DNA from: JAKLHL01 sp964411885
Lineage (GTDB): Bacteria > Bdellovibrionota > JAFGOL01
Reading direction: 5' to 3'
Assembly: GCA_964411885.1 (NCBI GenBank)
Contig: CAYPMK010000019.1
Location: 1-25,786 of the forward strand
Length of the DNA: 25,786 nucleotides
In this document: in pieces, positions 15,246-21,838 of the stretch
How the letters are laid out: each line of letters starts with the position of its first letter
Numbering within the stretch: position 1 is the first letter of the stretch
Program-made: the position numbers and the translations under genes
The notes under the pieces: generated by a model
The model's database searches: none
What the model saw: the letters and a program-made list of their open reading frames with translations, nothing else
Told to the model about the DNA's origin: nothing

Positions 15246-16019
15246 TTAGAATAGTTCTTTTTCAAAATTCTTTAATGTATTCTTTAGCTTAGCTAAGGCA
15301 CTAGTGTGAAGTTGACAAACTCTTGATTCAGAAACATTGATGGTTTTTCCTATATCCCTAAAATTCATATCATCATAGTAATGAAGCATTACAACAGATC
15401 TTTCTTTGTCAGAAAGATTGATCATGGAGTTCATCATAAAGCTTTTTATAGAGCTAGTGTTAGCCATTGCGAATGGGTCTGTTTGTTCATTTTTATCTTC
15501 AAGTTCTATAGAATTAAGATCTGTATCATCTTTTTTATTAGCGCCAGTTTGATCTATTCTAAGGAAGGCAACAGGTCTTGCATAAGAACTTATCTCAAAA
15601 TACTCATCTATAGATACTCTAAGTTTTCTTGCCATTTCTTTTGCTGTAGGTTTTCTGTCCAACTTTTCTTCTAATTCTTTTTGTGTTTTCTCTATTAGTT
15701 TTATCTTATCTCTTACTGAGCGAGATACTGGATCTTGTTCTCTCATATAATCCAACATTGCTCCTTTTATTCTGAACTCTGCATAAGTTTTGAATTCATT
15801 TTTTCTTTTTCTGTCATATTTATCTATAGCGTCTATAAGGCCTAGAACACCGTAACTTATCATTTCATCAAGTTCTACTGAGTAACGAGTTCTTGCTACC
15901 ATTTTGTTAGCTAAATATTTTATTAGCGGGGTAAATTCCATTATTATTTGATTACGGTTCTTTTTACATATTGTTGTTTTTTTTCTTTCTGGGTTCTTTA
16001 TAAGAGTTAAACCTGTCAT
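15246..16019 (-). CDS. RNA polymerase sigma factor, FliA/WhiG (sigma-28) family
   Basis: 257-residue alternative sigma factor. Region 2 (about 26-100) has LIKYLANKMV, DEMISYGVLGLIDAIDKYD and EFKTYAEFRIKGAMLDYMREQD. Region 3 has SVRDKIKLIEKTQKELEEKLDRKPTAKEMARKL. Region 4 has NLSDKERSVVMLHYYDDMNFRDIGKTINVSESRVCQLHTSALAKLK with its helix-turn-helix. Region 1.1 is absent. This layout is the sigma-28 group that drives late flagellar genes (FliA), or development in Streptomyces (WhiG). No flagellar or anti-sigma FlgM gene lies in the window, so its regulon is unknown. The ATG at 16019 has GGAGG 7 bases upstream. No TAAA-N15-GCCGATAA promoter was found in the window. Confidence 0.9.
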   Translation of the reverse strand: MTGLTLIKNPERKKTTICKKNRNQIIMEFTPLIKYLANKMVARTRYSVELDEMISYGVLGLIDAIDKYDRKRKNEFKTYAEFRIKGAMLDYMREQDPVSRSVRDKIKLIEKTQKELEEKLDRKPTAKEMARKLRVSIDEYFEISSYARPVAFLRIDQTGANKKDDTDLNSIELEDKNEQTDPFAMANTSSIKSFMMNSMINLSDKERSVVMLHYYDDMNFRDIGKTINVSESRVCQLHTSALAKLKNTLKNFEKELF

Positions 16020-16085
16020 TTCATGCCTCCATTCATATAATTCTTTTTATGTAAATTAGACAGGGGGGCATGGAAAAGCGGTTAG

Positions 16086-16113
16086 TTGATTTTAAAAAAT
16101 ATTTTAGTATAAT
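16086..16113 (+). promoter_or_regulatory. Putative sigma-70 promoter of the first aro operon
   Basis: TTGATT (16086-16091), 16-base spacer, TATAAT (16108-16113). Transcription would begin near 16120, leaving a long leader of about 165 bases before the gene at 16287. Three phased ACTTTA repeats start just after the predicted start site. Confidence 0.6.
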
Positions 16114-16125
16114 GCTTTTCGGAAT

Positions 16126-16152
16126 ACTTTAGAAAAACTTTAGTTAACTTTA
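16126..16152 (+). repeat. Three helically phased ACTTTA direct repeats, candidate operator
   Basis: ACTTTA occurs at 16126, 16137 and 16147; the first two share ACTTTAG. Steps of 11 and 10 bases place them on the same face of the helix. They lie immediately downstream of the predicted promoter at 16086-16113, where a repressor would act. A related CTTTAGT lies at about 16204, and a dyad AGCATG/CATGCT flanks it (16188-16193, 16212-16217). In such AT-rich DNA chance is possible. Confidence 0.4.
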
Positions 16153-16286
16153 AGTACATGAAATCAAAGAATAAAATTTAACAACAGAGCATGTTTATAG
16201 TAGCTTTAGTTCATGCTTTAATTAAAACAGCTGACTTTCTTCCTAAAATAGTGATATCAAAGGACTTAGCTTGATAGGAGGTATTT

Positions 16287-16757
16287 ATGAAGAAAATTAT
16301 TGTGATATTGGTCTTGGGGCTTTTTTCTTCTGCTATTTATTCAAAACCATCTTCATATGTAGTAGAGGTCTTTACAATGGAACAGTTCAAAGAAGGGCTG
16401 AATAAATTAACACCTAAAGAAGAGAAAATAGAAATAACAAGCTATACGAATAAAGAATCGCTACAGGCTGCATTTCCTACTAAAAAACTACAAGAACGTT
16501 GGCTAAACAAAACTTCTTCTGAAAGATGCCCAAAGCTTGTTTTGATATATGTATGGGAACTTTATACGGGCAAGCGCTTTAAAGATAATGCTTTTGATAT
16601 TTGTGCGGATTTTAACGAGTCTGTGGTTAGCAGAAAATATGATCTAAATGAACTTACTTATACTTGCTATGCAGATAAGAATAGTTTACTTAAAGAGATG
16701 TTCCCAAATGTGAAATCAGACGATGAACCGATAGCAGAAATATATATTAAAAGATGA
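16287..16757 (+). CDS. Exported protein of unknown function heading the aro operon
   Basis: 156 residues. The AGGAGG Shine-Dalgarno (16276-16281) precedes the ATG at 16287. The signal peptide cleaves near AIYS-KPS. The mature part contains SYVVEVFTMEQFKEGLNKL, an internal pair of similar stretches (SYTNKESLQAAFPTKK and CYADKNSLLKEMFPNVK) that suggests a small duplication, and three cysteines (SERCPK, DICADF, YTCYAD). I do not recognise the family. It ends 5 bases before the DAHP synthase gene, so it is probably co-transcribed with the shikimate genes even though those enzymes are cytoplasmic. A functional link is not evident. Confidence 0.72.
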   Translation: MKKIIVILVLGLFSSAIYSKPSSYVVEVFTMEQFKEGLNKLTPKEEKIEITSYTNKESLQAAFPTKKLQERWLNKTSSERCPKLVLIYVWELYTGKRFKDNAFDICADFNESVVSRKYDLNELTYTCYADKNSLLKEMFPNVKSDDEPIAEIYIKR

Positions 16758-16762
16758 GCTAA

Positions 16763-17539
16763 ATGAAAGATCTAAAACTAGTAAGAAAAACAGATAGCGA
16801 TGTAAAAGCTAAAAAAGAGCTTCTTATTATAGCGGGGCCTTGCACTATAGAGAATGAAGAAAGTTTAGAACTAATAGCTAACGAAGTAAAAACCGCTGGA
16901 GCCACCATGCTTAGGGGTGGCGCTTTTAAGCCAAGAACCTCTCCTTATGATTTTCAGGGGCTTGGTCTTGAAGGTTTAAAAATACTTAACAAAGTTGGAA
17001 AAAAAGTAGGGCTTCCGGTAGTTAGCGAGGTTGTTGATTCAAAAGATATTGATTGTTTTTTAGAGCTTGTTGACGTCATACAAGTTGGTTCAAGGAATGT
17101 GCAAAATTTTTCGTTACTAAAAGAACTCGGCAAAATAAAAAAACCGATACTTCTTAAAAGAGGTGCTTCATCTACTTATAAGGAATGGCTTAGTAGTGCA
17201 GAGTACATAATGTTAGAGGGTAACCCGAACATAATCCTCTGCGAAAGAGGTATAAGGAGTTTTGAGGATTATACACGCAATGTGTTAGATATTAGTGCTG
17301 TTCCAGTCATGAAAGAGCTTACTCATTTGCCTATAATAGTGGACCCTAGTCATGGTACTGGTAAAAGCTCTCTAGTAATTCCAATGTCTTTAGCCGCAAT
17401 AGCCAGTGGCGCTGATGGAATAATGGTAGAGGTACATCCATGTCCAAGTAAAGCTTCATGCGATGCAAAACAATCCATTACGCTCGAGGAGTTCTCTTTA
17501 CTTAGTGAAAAAATAAAAAGGCTTAGGGCATGTTTATAA
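16763..17539 (+). CDS. aroF: 3-deoxy-7-phosphoheptulonate (DAHP) synthase, short type I-beta
   Basis: First step of the shikimate pathway: phosphoenolpyruvate plus erythrose-4-phosphate to DAHP. Motifs: IAGPCTIE (metal ligand C27), MLRGGAFKPRTSPYDFQGLG, QVGSRNVQNF, ILLKRG (K132), LCERGIRSFE, VDPSHGTGK (H197), E223 (VEVHP) and D234. The closest group is the KDO8P-synthase-like I-beta class. At 258 residues it is only the catalytic barrel: neither the N-terminal ferredoxin-like regulatory domain of the Thermotoga type nor a fused chorismate mutase is present, so feedback control must come from elsewhere. The stand-alone chorismate mutase encoded at 23924 is a possible partner. The last 10 bases overlap aroB. 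KDO8P synthase is the main alternative; the pathway context argues against it. Confidence 0.93.
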   Translation: MKDLKLVRKTDSDVKAKKELLIIAGPCTIENEESLELIANEVKTAGATMLRGGAFKPRTSPYDFQGLGLEGLKILNKVGKKVGLPVVSEVVDSKDIDCFLELVDVIQVGSRNVQNFSLLKELGKIKKPILLKRGASSTYKEWLSSAEYIMLEGNPNIILCERGIRSFEDYTRNVLDISAVPVMKELTHLPIIVDPSHGTGKSSLVIPMSLAAIASGADGIMVEVHPCPSKASCDAKQSITLEEFSLLSEKIKRLRACL

Positions 17540-18516
17540 ATATAAAGAATATGGTAGGGTCAAATAGACCCATAGTTATTACCGACGATAAAGTTAATTC
17601 AATATATGGGTATCTTTTTGATGACATAGATGTAATAGTGCTACCACAGGGAGAATTGAACAAAAATTTAGATACAATTAAATATGTATATCAAAGATTA
17701 ATAGAGCTTGAAGCAGACAAAACTTGTTCTTTAGTTGGAGTAGGTGGGGGTCTTGTACTTGATATGACCGGTTTTGCCGCCTCTACATTCATGAGGGGAC
17801 TTAGTTTTGGCTTTATACCCACTACACTTATTGCAATGGCTGATGCGGCATATGGGGGAAAGAACGGAGTTAACTTTAATGGGTTTAAGAACATCGTCGG
17901 TGTTTTTAAGGAAGCAGAATTTATTTATAGCCAGCCTGAGTTCTTAAGAACTCTTGATGAGAGGGAATTTAAAGCTGGTATCGTAGAAATAATAAAAACA
18001 GCACTAGTGATGGATACAGATCTTTTTTCATTCATTGAAAAAGAAAAAGACAGAATTGTTAATCTTGATATGGAGTTTATAGAACATCTTATAAAAAAGA
18101 CTTTAAAGATAAAAATGGATCTAGTTAAACTTGATATGCTTGATAATGATGAGCGAAGAAAACTTAATTTTGGACACACCTTGGGGCACGCCCTTGAATA
18201 TCTTAGTGAAGGAGCTTTGAATCACGGAGAAGCTGTTGCAGAGGGTATTGTTTTTTCTGCTAAGGCCTCTGTAGCGCTTGGCTATTTAAAAAAAGAAGAA
18301 TTAGAAAGAATAGAAAAACTTTTTTGGTTTTATTCAATAAACAAAAATGTAAATATAAAAAAATATAGTAAAGAAGATATTATAGACGCTATAAAAAAAG
18401 ATAAAAAAAGAAATGACAGTTCTGTTAACTTTGTGTTTATACAGAACATAGGGAAATCTTTTATACAAGCACTTCCATTTGGACGCTTAGAGGAGTTGTT
18501 ACATGATCTGTATTAG
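17530..18516 (+). CDS. aroB: 3-dehydroquinate synthase
   Basis: Second shikimate step: DAHP to 3-dehydroquinate, using NAD and a divalent metal. At 328 residues it is shorter than usual (about 340-370) at the N-terminus. Visible are the NAD-binding VGGGLVLDMTGFAASTFMRG, metal ligands E153 (GIVEIIKT), H216 (NFGHTLGHALE) and H232 (NHGEAVAEG), and ERRKLNFGHT. The strongly conserved VDSSVGGKTGVN motif reads ADAAYGGKNGVN (104-115), an unusual variant in the nucleotide/substrate loop. Sedoheptulose-7-phosphate cyclases share this fold, but the surrounding aro genes make dehydroquinate synthase by far the best call. It overlaps aroF by 10 bases and aroD by 14. Confidence 0.92.
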   Translation: MFINIKNMVGSNRPIVITDDKVNSIYGYLFDDIDVIVLPQGELNKNLDTIKYVYQRLIELEADKTCSLVGVGGGLVLDMTGFAASTFMRGLSFGFIPTTLIAMADAAYGGKNGVNFNGFKNIVGVFKEAEFIYSQPEFLRTLDEREFKAGIVEIIKTALVMDTDLFSFIEKEKDRIVNLDMEFIEHLIKKTLKIKMDLVKLDMLDNDERRKLNFGHTLGHALEYLSEGALNHGEAVAEGIVFSAKASVALGYLKKEELERIEKLFWFYSINKNVNIKKYSKEDIIDAIKKDKKRNDSSVNFVFIQNIGKSFIQALPFGRLEELLHDLY

Positions 18517-19129
18517 TATAGGTGGATTTGGTTTTAAGAAATGTTTGGAACTTGTAAAGAAATATGAATTGTGTGAATTAAGGTTAGACAAACTTAAGCT
18601 CAGCGATCTTGAATTGAGTAAATTAATATATTCAGGCAAAGAAATAATAGTTTCTTACAGAAAAAAAGAATTAGACCTAAAAGGCAGAAAACTTTTAGAA
18701 CATGCCATAAACAACGGTGTCTCTTATATTGATATAGATATTAACTGGCCACTAAAAGACAAAAAATATCTTAAAGATCTTGCCAATAAAAAAGGGACTT
18801 TGATAATTGCCTCATACCATAATTATGAGTTAACTCCTTCTTTAAAGGTCCTTAATACCGTGCTTAATAAGTGCAGGAGCTTGAATCCAGACGTAATAAA
18901 GATTTCTTGTTTTAGTAAGAGTGATAAAGATAATCTAAAACTTTTGAGTTTGTTAGACCAACCAGAAGACATGATAGTAGTAGGTATGGGTGAAAAAGGT
19001 AAAATAACAAGATTGATAGCTCCAAGTTTTGGTGCTTTTTGTACTTATGTTTGTGTTGATAACAATAAAAGGACTGCCCTGGGTCAATATAGTATAAAGG
19101 AGATGGAAAAATTTTGTTGTTCGCTGTAA
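18503..19129 (+). CDS. aroD: 3-dehydroquinate dehydratase, type I
   Basis: Third step: 3-dehydroquinate to 3-dehydroshikimate by a Schiff-base mechanism. 208 residues, a compact type I TIM barrel. Key residues: E25 and R27 (CELRLD), H106 (ASYHNYE), the Schiff-base lysine K133 (VIKIS), the phosphate/substrate region MGEKGKITR, and the C-terminal ALGQYSI, which corresponds to the usual APGQ-S/I motif. The short length comes mainly from shortened N-terminal strands. The start lies within the end of aroB (14-base overlap) and its end overlaps aroEK by 16 bases, so translation is coupled. Type II dehydratase is excluded by fold motifs. Confidence 0.92.
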   Translation: MICISIGGFGFKKCLELVKKYELCELRLDKLKLSDLELSKLIYSGKEIIVSYRKKELDLKGRKLLEHAINNGVSYIDIDINWPLKDKKYLKDLANKKGTLIIASYHNYELTPSLKVLNTVLNKCRSLNPDVIKISCFSKSDKDNLKLLSLLDQPEDMIVVGMGEKGKITRLIAPSFGAFCTYVCVDNNKRTALGQYSIKEMEKFCCSL

Positions 19130-20343
19130 CAGGTTCTCCAGTAAGTGATAGTAAAAGTCCTGATATTTGGAATAGTACTTTTAAAGCATTAAATATTGAT
19201 GCTACTTATTTTAGGATAGCCTCACAAGACATTGGGGAAGCAATAAAGACAGCAGAAGAGCTGTATCTTAGAGGGCTTAATATTACAGCTCCTTTTAAAG
19301 AGGATGTTTTAAGATTCGTTAGTGCTCCTGATAAAGATGTTCAAAGTATTGGTGCCGCAAATGTTATTTTATTCGAGGATAGAAAAATAAAAGCATTCAA
19401 TACGGATTGGAAAGCTGTAACAAAGATTCTTAATGATAAAGACTTGTTTGAATTGCAAAACAAGAAATGTTTGGTCTTGGGTGCTGGTGGAGCGGCAAGA
19501 GCGGCTGTTTATGCTTTAAAAAAGTTGAATGCTGATATTGTGATAAGCAATCGTACACAAGAAAAAGCAAGACGTTTGGCATCTTATTTTAATGTTGAGT
19601 ACCTTATTCAAGAGGATGCGTTAAAGGAAAGTTACGATTTGGTAATAAATTGTACTTCAAGATCATATGATGTCTTTCCTGAATTAAAAACTAAGTTGTT
19701 GCTAGATGCCCCTTATAGTGGACTTATATCTAGTAAAGATTATGTTAGTGGTGAAGAGTGGCTTATTCTGCAAGCAGAAACTCTTTTTAGGAACTTGTTC
19801 GAAGAAGATGCAACGGAATACATGAAGAAAGGATTATTAGAACTAAAGAAAAGAACACAAAATATAGCTCTAACTGGTTTTATGGGTTCAGGGAAAAGTT
19901 ATCTTGCAAGAAAACTTGCAAAAGAGCTTTCTTATGAGCTAGTAGATCTTGATGAGCTAATAGAAGAACAAGAAGGTATGAGCGTTACTCAAATATTCAG
20001 TACTAAGGGTGGTGAATATTTTAGAGAGAAAGAAAAAAAACTTTTACATAGTTTAGAACTCAAAAGACCACTTATACTTGCTACCGGTGGTGGAACAATA
20101 ATAGATCCTGAAAATAGAGAATTCTTAAAAAGTAATTTTAATGTGGTTTGGTTGTGGGCAAAACTTGGTGTTATAAATAAAAGAATAGATAGAACAAATC
20201 GTCCGTTGTTCAATGATAATGCAAAAGAATTACTTAATAGCAGAATACCACTTTATGCAAAAAGTTGTGACTTTTGTGTTAGGAACAGCGATAGTGATGT
20301 TAAAAAAGTTATTTCAATAATACGTGCTAACTTGCCCAGATAG
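19114..20343 (+). CDS. Bifunctional shikimate dehydrogenase / shikimate kinase fusion (AroE-AroK)
   Basis: 409 residues in one uninterrupted frame, catalysing two consecutive steps: 3-dehydroshikimate to shikimate (NADPH), then shikimate to shikimate-3-phosphate (ATP). AroE part about 1-240: substrate serines in SDSKSPDIWN, catalytic K62 (NITAPFK), D98 (NTDW), the NADP loop GAGGAARA (123-130) with NRTQEKA, and the closing GEEWLILQAETLF. AroK part about 248-409: P-loop GFMGSGKS (255-262), VDLDELIE, R304 (FREKE), ATGGGTI, lid RTNRPLF and SRIPLY. Both active sites look intact. It starts at a TTG (19114) with AAAGGAG upstream, overlapping aroD. The 3' end overlaps pepT tail to tail by 17 bases. 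Confidence 0.93.
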   Translation: MLFAVTGSPVSDSKSPDIWNSTFKALNIDATYFRIASQDIGEAIKTAEELYLRGLNITAPFKEDVLRFVSAPDKDVQSIGAANVILFEDRKIKAFNTDWKAVTKILNDKDLFELQNKKCLVLGAGGAARAAVYALKKLNADIVISNRTQEKARRLASYFNVEYLIQEDALKESYDLVINCTSRSYDVFPELKTKLLLDAPYSGLISSKDYVSGEEWLILQAETLFRNLFEEDATEYMKKGLLELKKRTQNIALTGFMGSGKSYLARKLAKELSYELVDLDELIEEQEGMSVTQIFSTKGGEYFREKEKKLLHSLELKRPLILATGGGTIIDPENREFLKSNFNVVWLWAKLGVINKRIDRTNRPLFNDNAKELLNSRIPLYAKSCDFCVRNSDSDVKKVISIIRANLPR

Positions 20344-21568
20344 ATATAAGGTGCCTTATTACTTTGGCATTTTCTGCCATTTCTTCAAGGCAGACCCATT
20401 CCATTTTGCTGTGAAAAGCGTAAAAACCTGCAGGTATATCTGGGGTTAAAAGTCCTCTATAACTTAGTCTTGAACCGTCTGTTCCGCCTCTTGCAACGCT
20501 CATTTTTGGTTCAACACCACACTCACGCATAGCCTTTACTGCATATTCAACTACCCTTGGGTCTTTATCAAGTTCATAACGCATGTTCCTGTATTGTTCT
20601 TTTATGCTTATTGTTACCTCTGACCCTTGAAATTCTTTTTGAGTACTGTCTGCGATATTTTGAGCGATCTCTTGAAGTGCTTTTAGTCCCTCTACTGCAA
20701 AATCCCTTACTAGTAGATTTATCTTAACATTAGATACTCCACCTTCTATTTTTACTGGATGTAAAAAACCTTTTCTTTCTTCTGTGGTCTCTGGTCTTTT
20801 ATCTATAGGTAATTTTTCTATAAACCTTGATGCTACTCTGAGTGCATTTATCATTTTGTTTTTTGCATATCCGGGGTGTATGTCTTTTCCCTTTATGTCT
20901 ACCGTCATGTAGTTTGCACAGAAAGTTTCATTCGTTATTGTTCCAAAACCCTCGCTGTCAAGAGTGTAAGCACATACTGCGTTTAGTTTTCTTAAGTCTA
21001 AAAGTTCTGCGCCATGTCCTATTTCTTCATCTGGCGTGAATACAAAACAAACGTCCCCATGTTTTAATTCAGCATTGTTTAAAAGGAATTTTACTACTTC
21101 CATTGATATGGCTATTCCACATTTATCATCACCACCCAAGAGTGTGTCACCAGAAGAACTTATAAGCGTTTTACCAAACTTTTCTTTTAATTCAGGGAAG
21201 TCTGATACTTTTATAACAGTGCCTTCTTTAGGTAGTACGATGTCTTTTCCGTTGTAGTTTTCATGAACTATTGGTTCTACTCCTTTACCGTTAGTGCTGT
21301 GATAGGTATCAAGGTGCGAAATAAAGGCAATCGTAGGAGCCTGAGTGTTTCCCTTTATTCTTGCTATTACATAGCCGTTTTTGTCTTGTTCAACCTCTTT
21401 AACACCAAGGGCTTTAAGGTCATGAACTATGATCTTTCCAAGCTCTATTTGTTCAGGTGTGCTTGGTGTCTTACCGGGGTTGTTTTCTGTAGAGTTACTT
21501 TGTATCTTTGCATACTTTATGAACATTTCCTTAATGTAGTCTTTGTTAACTGTATCATTGAATTTCAT
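20327..21568 (-). CDS. pepT: Peptidase T (tripeptide aminopeptidase)
   Basis: M20-family dizinc aminopeptidase that removes the N-terminal residue of tripeptides in the cytoplasm. It has 413 residues from the ATG at 21568, chosen because GGAGG precedes it and a predicted promoter ends just upstream; an in-frame ATG at 21601 would lie upstream of the predicted transcription start. Metal and catalytic motifs: FISHLDT (His, Asp), GGDDKCGIA, TPDEEIGHG, YTLDSEGFG and the C-terminal YAFHSKMEW. The stretch VLPKEGTVIKVSDFPELKEKFGKTLI matches PepT rather than other M20 members. It is inverted relative to the aro genes on both sides and splits them into two transcription units. There is no functional tie to aromatic synthesis. 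Confidence 0.93.
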   Translation of the reverse strand: MKFNDTVNKDYIKEMFIKYAKIQSNSTENNPGKTPSTPEQIELGKIIVHDLKALGVKEVEQDKNGYVIARIKGNTQAPTIAFISHLDTYHSTNGKGVEPIVHENYNGKDIVLPKEGTVIKVSDFPELKEKFGKTLISSSGDTLLGGDDKCGIAISMEVVKFLLNNAELKHGDVCFVFTPDEEIGHGAELLDLRKLNAVCAYTLDSEGFGTITNETFCANYMTVDIKGKDIHPGYAKNKMINALRVASRFIEKLPIDKRPETTEERKGFLHPVKIEGGVSNVKINLLVRDFAVEGLKALQEIAQNIADSTQKEFQGSEVTISIKEQYRNMRYELDKDPRVVEYAVKAMRECGVEPKMSVARGGTDGSRLSYRGLLTPDIPAGFYAFHSKMEWVCLEEMAENAKVIRHLISIWAS

Positions 21569-21589
21569 TTTAACCTCCAGAGTCCTTTG

Positions 21590-21618
21590 TTTATAACCCA
21601 AATTCTCTTATATGTCAT
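21590..21618 (-). promoter_or_regulatory. Sigma-70 promoter for pepT
   Basis: On the minus strand ATGACA (21618-21613), 17-base spacer, TATAAA (21595-21590): five of six matches in each box. The start would be near 21583, leaving a short leader that contains only the Shine-Dalgarno GGAGG before the ATG at 21568. Confidence 0.65.
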
Positions 21619-21639
21619 GGTATTCAGCTTAGAATATAT

Positions 21640-21769
21640 TAAGTTAAATATGTTCCTGAACGAACTGTCGGAGGTTTTGGGTACCACACTAGCCAAGACG
21701 AGCGTTAGAAAAATGCAGATTTGCATTTTTAGTGAGGCGAGGCTTTCTTTCAGGAACATATTTAACTTA
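21640..21769. repeat. 130-bp element with 21-bp perfect terminal inverted repeats (MITE-like)
   Basis: Arms 21640-21660 and 21749-21769 are exact reverse complements over 21 bases (outer end TAAGTTAAATA, inner end CCTGAA). After one mismatch, three more bases pair. Inside is a second hairpin, AAAAATGCA / TGCATTTTT (21709-21717, 21722-21730). The flanks are AT-rich (about ATATA/ATATT), compatible with a short target duplication but not proving one. A T-run (21774-21780) follows the right arm, so on the plus strand the whole could also act as a terminator. It codes for no convincing protein. It lies between pepT and aroA; no second copy exists in the window. Confidence 0.75.
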
Positions 21770-21794
21770 GATATTTTTTTGTAAGAGGTATAAT
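21766..21794 (+). promoter_or_regulatory. Possible promoter for aroA-aroC-CM-EamA
   Basis: TATAAT at 21789-21794 is a perfect -10 box 45 bases before the aroA start. The -35 region (CTTAGA at 21766 with a 17-base spacer, or TTAGAT at 21767 with 16) is weak and partly inside the right arm of the inverted-repeat element. Because pepT is inverted, the second aro unit needs a promoter about here. Confidence 0.45.
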
Positions 21795-21838
21795 CCAGCT
21801 TGAGAGCCTAAGATTTAACTGATATGTAGCAGGGCATA

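Noticed and set aside
16158..16181. Seven-codon frame in the aro leader as an attenuator peptide
   Set aside because: It has no Shine-Dalgarno and no aromatic codons, so it does not look like a Phe/Tyr/Trp leader peptide.
16191..16274. 27-codon small ORF before the 16287 gene
   Set aside because: No clear Shine-Dalgarno and only two Phe codons; kept as a possibility in the leader finding but not called as a gene.
21263..21784. Long plus-strand open frame across the pepT start and the inverted-repeat element
   Set aside because: It is antisense to pepT, whose family motifs are clear, and has no Shine-Dalgarno or recognisable protein features.
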